Part shown: piece by piece, positions 60,601 to 64,000 of the stretch | Layout: each line of letters opens with the position of its first letter | How positions within the stretch are numbered: the stretch's first letter is position 1 | Assembly: GCA_013397435.1 (NCBI GenBank) | Contig: VZRG01000368.1 | Coordinates: 415,192-479,191 of the forward strand | DNA length: 64,000 nt | Source: Erythrocercus mccallii | Taxonomy: Eukaryota > Chordata > Aves > Passeriformes > Dicruridae | Reading direction: 5' to 3' | Position numbers and translations under genes: made by a program | The notes under the pieces: generated by a model | Database searches by the model: none | What the model saw: only the letters and a program-made list of their open reading frames with translations | What the model was told of the DNA's origin: nothing

Positions 60601-63600
60601 AGACAATGTCCATTGTTCAAATTGCAAGGAGAAATATTTAGCAGCATTTACTTTAATTCCTTTATATTTATCCAGTAGTTAGTGTTGTATTTCAAACAAA
60701 AAAAAGGCCAAAAAAATCCAATAGAATAAATCCAGAATCAATGCTTCAAAATGTAACAAAATCTATTTCTAATTAATGATACTTTCCTGCACCCTAGACT
60801 ACCAGAACTAATTTGGCTTTTTGCACCTGCATAGTGTCTTTCCTGCATTTCTGTGTGTTGATAGAGAGTGGCAACAGAGTACCAGGCAACTTAAAATTCA
60901 CTTCTGGAAAACAGCAAAGAGAAGAATGTGTATCTACTTTAGCTGTGGAACAAGGAGTGCTTTGCAATCATGTCCTCATACAGCAAAGAACACTGGGGCA
61001 AGTCACCCTCTGTCCTTTCTTCCCTCATGACCCCCAGGCTGCTCCAAGTGCTGTTGTTTTTCCCAAACCTGTGGTTAGCCTCTCCAGGACAGGACTCCTT
61101 ACACACACTGAGGCAGTAGAGAACATGTGTGGTGAATATTACACCCTTGAATTCCCATGCCATTGCAGAGAAAAAAAGGATAAGAAGATAAAACCAGAGA
61201 AAATAAGTGCCACCTTCAATTCCCATTTATACGTAGAAGCTGAGAGGTACAAAAGGCAAACCTGATCAGCTAAATGAATGAAAAACAGACACCACATACA
61301 TGTGCCACAGCATCCCTTCTCCCAGTGACACTGCCTCTCACCCCTCCTGTCCCATGAACACAGCCATACTCAGCTTCGTCTGCTCAAGCTACAGCCTTTT
61401 AAGCATCACTAACAGATCCACTGGCCAAAAGCTGCCCCACCCTTGGAAGAACAGAGATGCCTGAAGTGTTCCATGTCAAATCTCTTAAACCCCTTACCTA
61501 AGAATCAGAGGGTTTTTTCCAGTCGGCAAACCTTACTTCTGAAAATCAAATGCTGTATATTAGAAGCCACAGTTAATTATAATTTCATAAAAGAATTTTC
61601 AGCTGTGTATAGAAACAGTACAGAGCTGACTCCCTAAGGTGGGATGGTTATCCTGCAAAGAAATCAGAGCCATGAAAAACAAATCTATAGAGAACAACTG
61701 CTTTGGTATCTCTGGAAAAGCCCCTCTGCTGCTGCACATACCTGTAGATATTCACACTACGCTTCTCATTGTTCAAATCTAAAATCATGCGAAGCAATAT
61801 CATTAATGTTCCTACAGTAGACAGAAGAATTTTTGCAGATAAAAAATACCATAGATAAATACTTTTAAATAACATTAAGAAGTAACATTTTAACAAGTAA
61901 CTTACAAGCCTTCAAGAATATCTCTCAAATAATAATTCAACAGAGTAAATACAAGGGTTCTAAGGAAAGTGCCAAAGTGTTTTGTAACAATAACATAGTT
62001 ATTTGAAGAAACAAAACAGCCTGATAGTTCATTAACTTAAATAGTTCATTAGCTTTTCCATAGGAAAAAAAATCTATTAGGAATATAAAGAATACTTAAG
62101 GGTGATGGATGTCTGCAGTCACACTGTTATCAAACAGCTGAAATCTTTAGTTAGGGCTTTCTCAATTTTTCCCATTTGTGCCTCAGCTATGCATATATGG
62201 CAACAGTAATTATTTCAGCAACATACAGTGTCTCCTGTGTGCCTGATATAACACAAAATACCCATTCTCTTTCTTAATCAATGTTTATTCATTTCCTCTC
62301 CATTTGCATAGTTGAATGAAATGTTAGTTCTAAGCATAACAGGAACTGCTCCAAACCTCCAGACAAAAACCTTGCCTTAACTGTAAAGTAAAGGAGAATC
62401 TTTAACAAGGCATTCCCAGAGACATCTCATCTCCAGTCTATTGGTCAGAAAACTACTGCTTCTCAGATCTGCTCCTTTATCCATACACAGACTCCTGTAT
62501 TTCATTGTTCATCACACAGGCACTGAGCTTTAAGAGTCCAAACTAATCCTGAGTTTGTAAGGACATTTCCACTGATTAGATCACAAGTATATGAGCATAG
62601 GCTCCCTCAGGGTGTAGGAGAAGCACAGATGTGCTTCTTTAATATTCCATTCTGTTTTCCAGGTCTGTAATACCACAGGCTGACAATGAGTAAGAAAATA
62701 ATTAAAACAGTATATCCAAGATAAAGACAGGGATATAATCCATCTTGCAGCATATATTGTTTCTTGGATTAGTGACATATATTAAAAAACAGTGTCTAGA
62801 GCAAATAAAAACTCTAAATTTTGATATGTTCATGATAGTGATCATGTGAGACAATCAAAATCTATCCAACTACTGACATTTCACAGATCAATGAGAATGA
62901 TTTAGAAGTAAATTTTTAAGTGTTTTCAAACTGAAGCCAGTTTCTGGTGACATTTCCTTGCAGATGCATTTTAAATAATTAAAACTAGTAATATCAGCCA
63001 ACTTTACTACCAAGATAATTTAGTTCTGTCTGAAGCGAATTGCACATGTTGTTGTTAGCACTAGCTGGGAGGCATTGTGCTGAAAGCAGCCTTTGGAATA
63101 GCACTTCTCATTTATAGCAAACATCACTGCTAGAAAGCCTTTGCTACACATGTAAGGCACCTCTGTCAGACTTTGTCCCTTTAGGACAAGCAGAACAAGT
63201 AATGTAAAAGTATTCCTGGCCCTAGACTCCATGCATACAGGTTAATTCAAAGAGGTCAAACACTGCCAAAGCTGAATGCAGCTGGATAGCACCCCATTAG
63301 AGTAAGACAATTTCAGTCAATTCTTCCTAGAGCCAGTCCACCTCTTTAAGTACTTAACCAAAATTATTAACCTAGAGATGTGGCAACCCTGAACTCTGCA
63401 GCTGTACAAACTCATCTAATCCCTCAGGATAACAACTTCAGGGAGCTCTAATCTTAACTTTGGTACTAAAGTTCCCTGCCTAGGGATAGCTGAGTTTAAC
63501 TGATCCCCATCTGCACCAGTATAAGGTTCAGGGCACACATGTATGTCAAGGTGTCTGCTCATGGCTGAGGCCCCTTGAAAGGTATTGTGGAACTACTTAA

Positions 63601-64000
63601 AACACCAAGAAACTGTGAAAATGAGAACTGTTCACATTCAAGGACACTGTATTTTGCTACTCATTAAAGGAATACAATTATCAGAGAATAAAAGGAAAAT
63701 AAACATACTGGCACAATTCAAAATTTCTCTGAACTATCTAGTTATTAAGAGCCACCAAATTATCTTACACTGTTTTCCATTCACCCAAGCCCAGAAATAG
63801 TTTAGGCACACAGTAGCCATGCCTATTTTGCTCAAGGAACAAACCTCTCTAATGATGACAAGGCAATTTAGATGCCTCAGCTCTAACCTTGTTTGCATTA
63901 TGAAATCCTTCTCCTATTCTTTGATGGGGAAAAAAATAGTATGAAATAGAAATAATATAGTGCAATAGATGTGAGGATTAAGTAGTGTTTTCAGTCTACT

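Larger units (their letters stand above)
47571..64000. other. Intergenic DNA downstream of OLFM3
   Basis: About 16 kb without any exon or gene I can support. The longest open frames (such as 150 codons at 60813-61265) have no recognisable domain or splice context. The stretch contains a (TC)8 run at 47767-47782, a small duplication with hairpin at 48447-48497, an AT-palindromic low-complexity patch near 48,541-48,640, and GC-richer patches near 52,850-53,050, 53,430-53,600 and 54,640-54,710 that I could not assign. Confidence 0.6.

Noticed and set aside
60813..61265. 150-codon frame downstream of OLFM3
   Set aside because: It has no domain or homologue I can name and no splice signals, so chance is the better explanation.

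Overview
This is a vertebrate nuclear window, most likely from a bird. It is AT-rich, with a six-exon gene whose introns use canonical GT-AG sites. It also holds a 5'-truncated CR1 LINE 3' end and a decayed avian-type endogenous retrovirus fragment. No bacterial, phage or plasmid feature is present. The CR1 copy and the short introns (1.3-5.7 kb) fit a bird best. I cannot fix the species by eye.

Layout: positions 1 to about 27,600 are non-coding sequence upstream of the gene. They carry a 62/65-bp inverted repeat near 1.06-1.45 kb, a hexanucleotide microsatellite near 5.57-5.65 kb, a decayed retroviral pol fragment near 15.37-15.86 kb, and a few small hairpins and duplications. From about 27,600 to 28,031 lies the probable proximal promoter and 5' leader of the only gene I can support. 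The gene runs on the + strand, with coding exons at 28032-28160, 33131-33277, 35611-35766, 38864-39083, 44807-44913 and 46201-46878. Joined, they give an intact 478-residue protein that I recognise as olfactomedin-3 (noelin-3, optimedin; OLFM3). All reading phases agree across the five introns. Intron 1 holds the CR1 fragment, on the opposite strand. The 3' UTR begins at 46879. From about 47.6 kb to 64 kb I see only non-coding DNA.

OLFM3 is a secreted neuronal and retinal glycoprotein. Its N-terminal noelin region (exons 1-2) and coiled coil (exons 3-4) drive oligomer formation, and its beta-propeller olfactomedin domain (exons 5-6) binds partners at the synapse. The window has one annotated start exon, the one with the N-terminus MSPPLLKLGAV. 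The alternative short first exon known in mammals was not found by eye. I found no previously undescribed biological system. The items most worth a second look are the in-frame, signal-peptide-like upstream extension of exon 1, the inverted repeat near 1 kb, the exon-like site in intron 1, and the G14 run just after exon 4.
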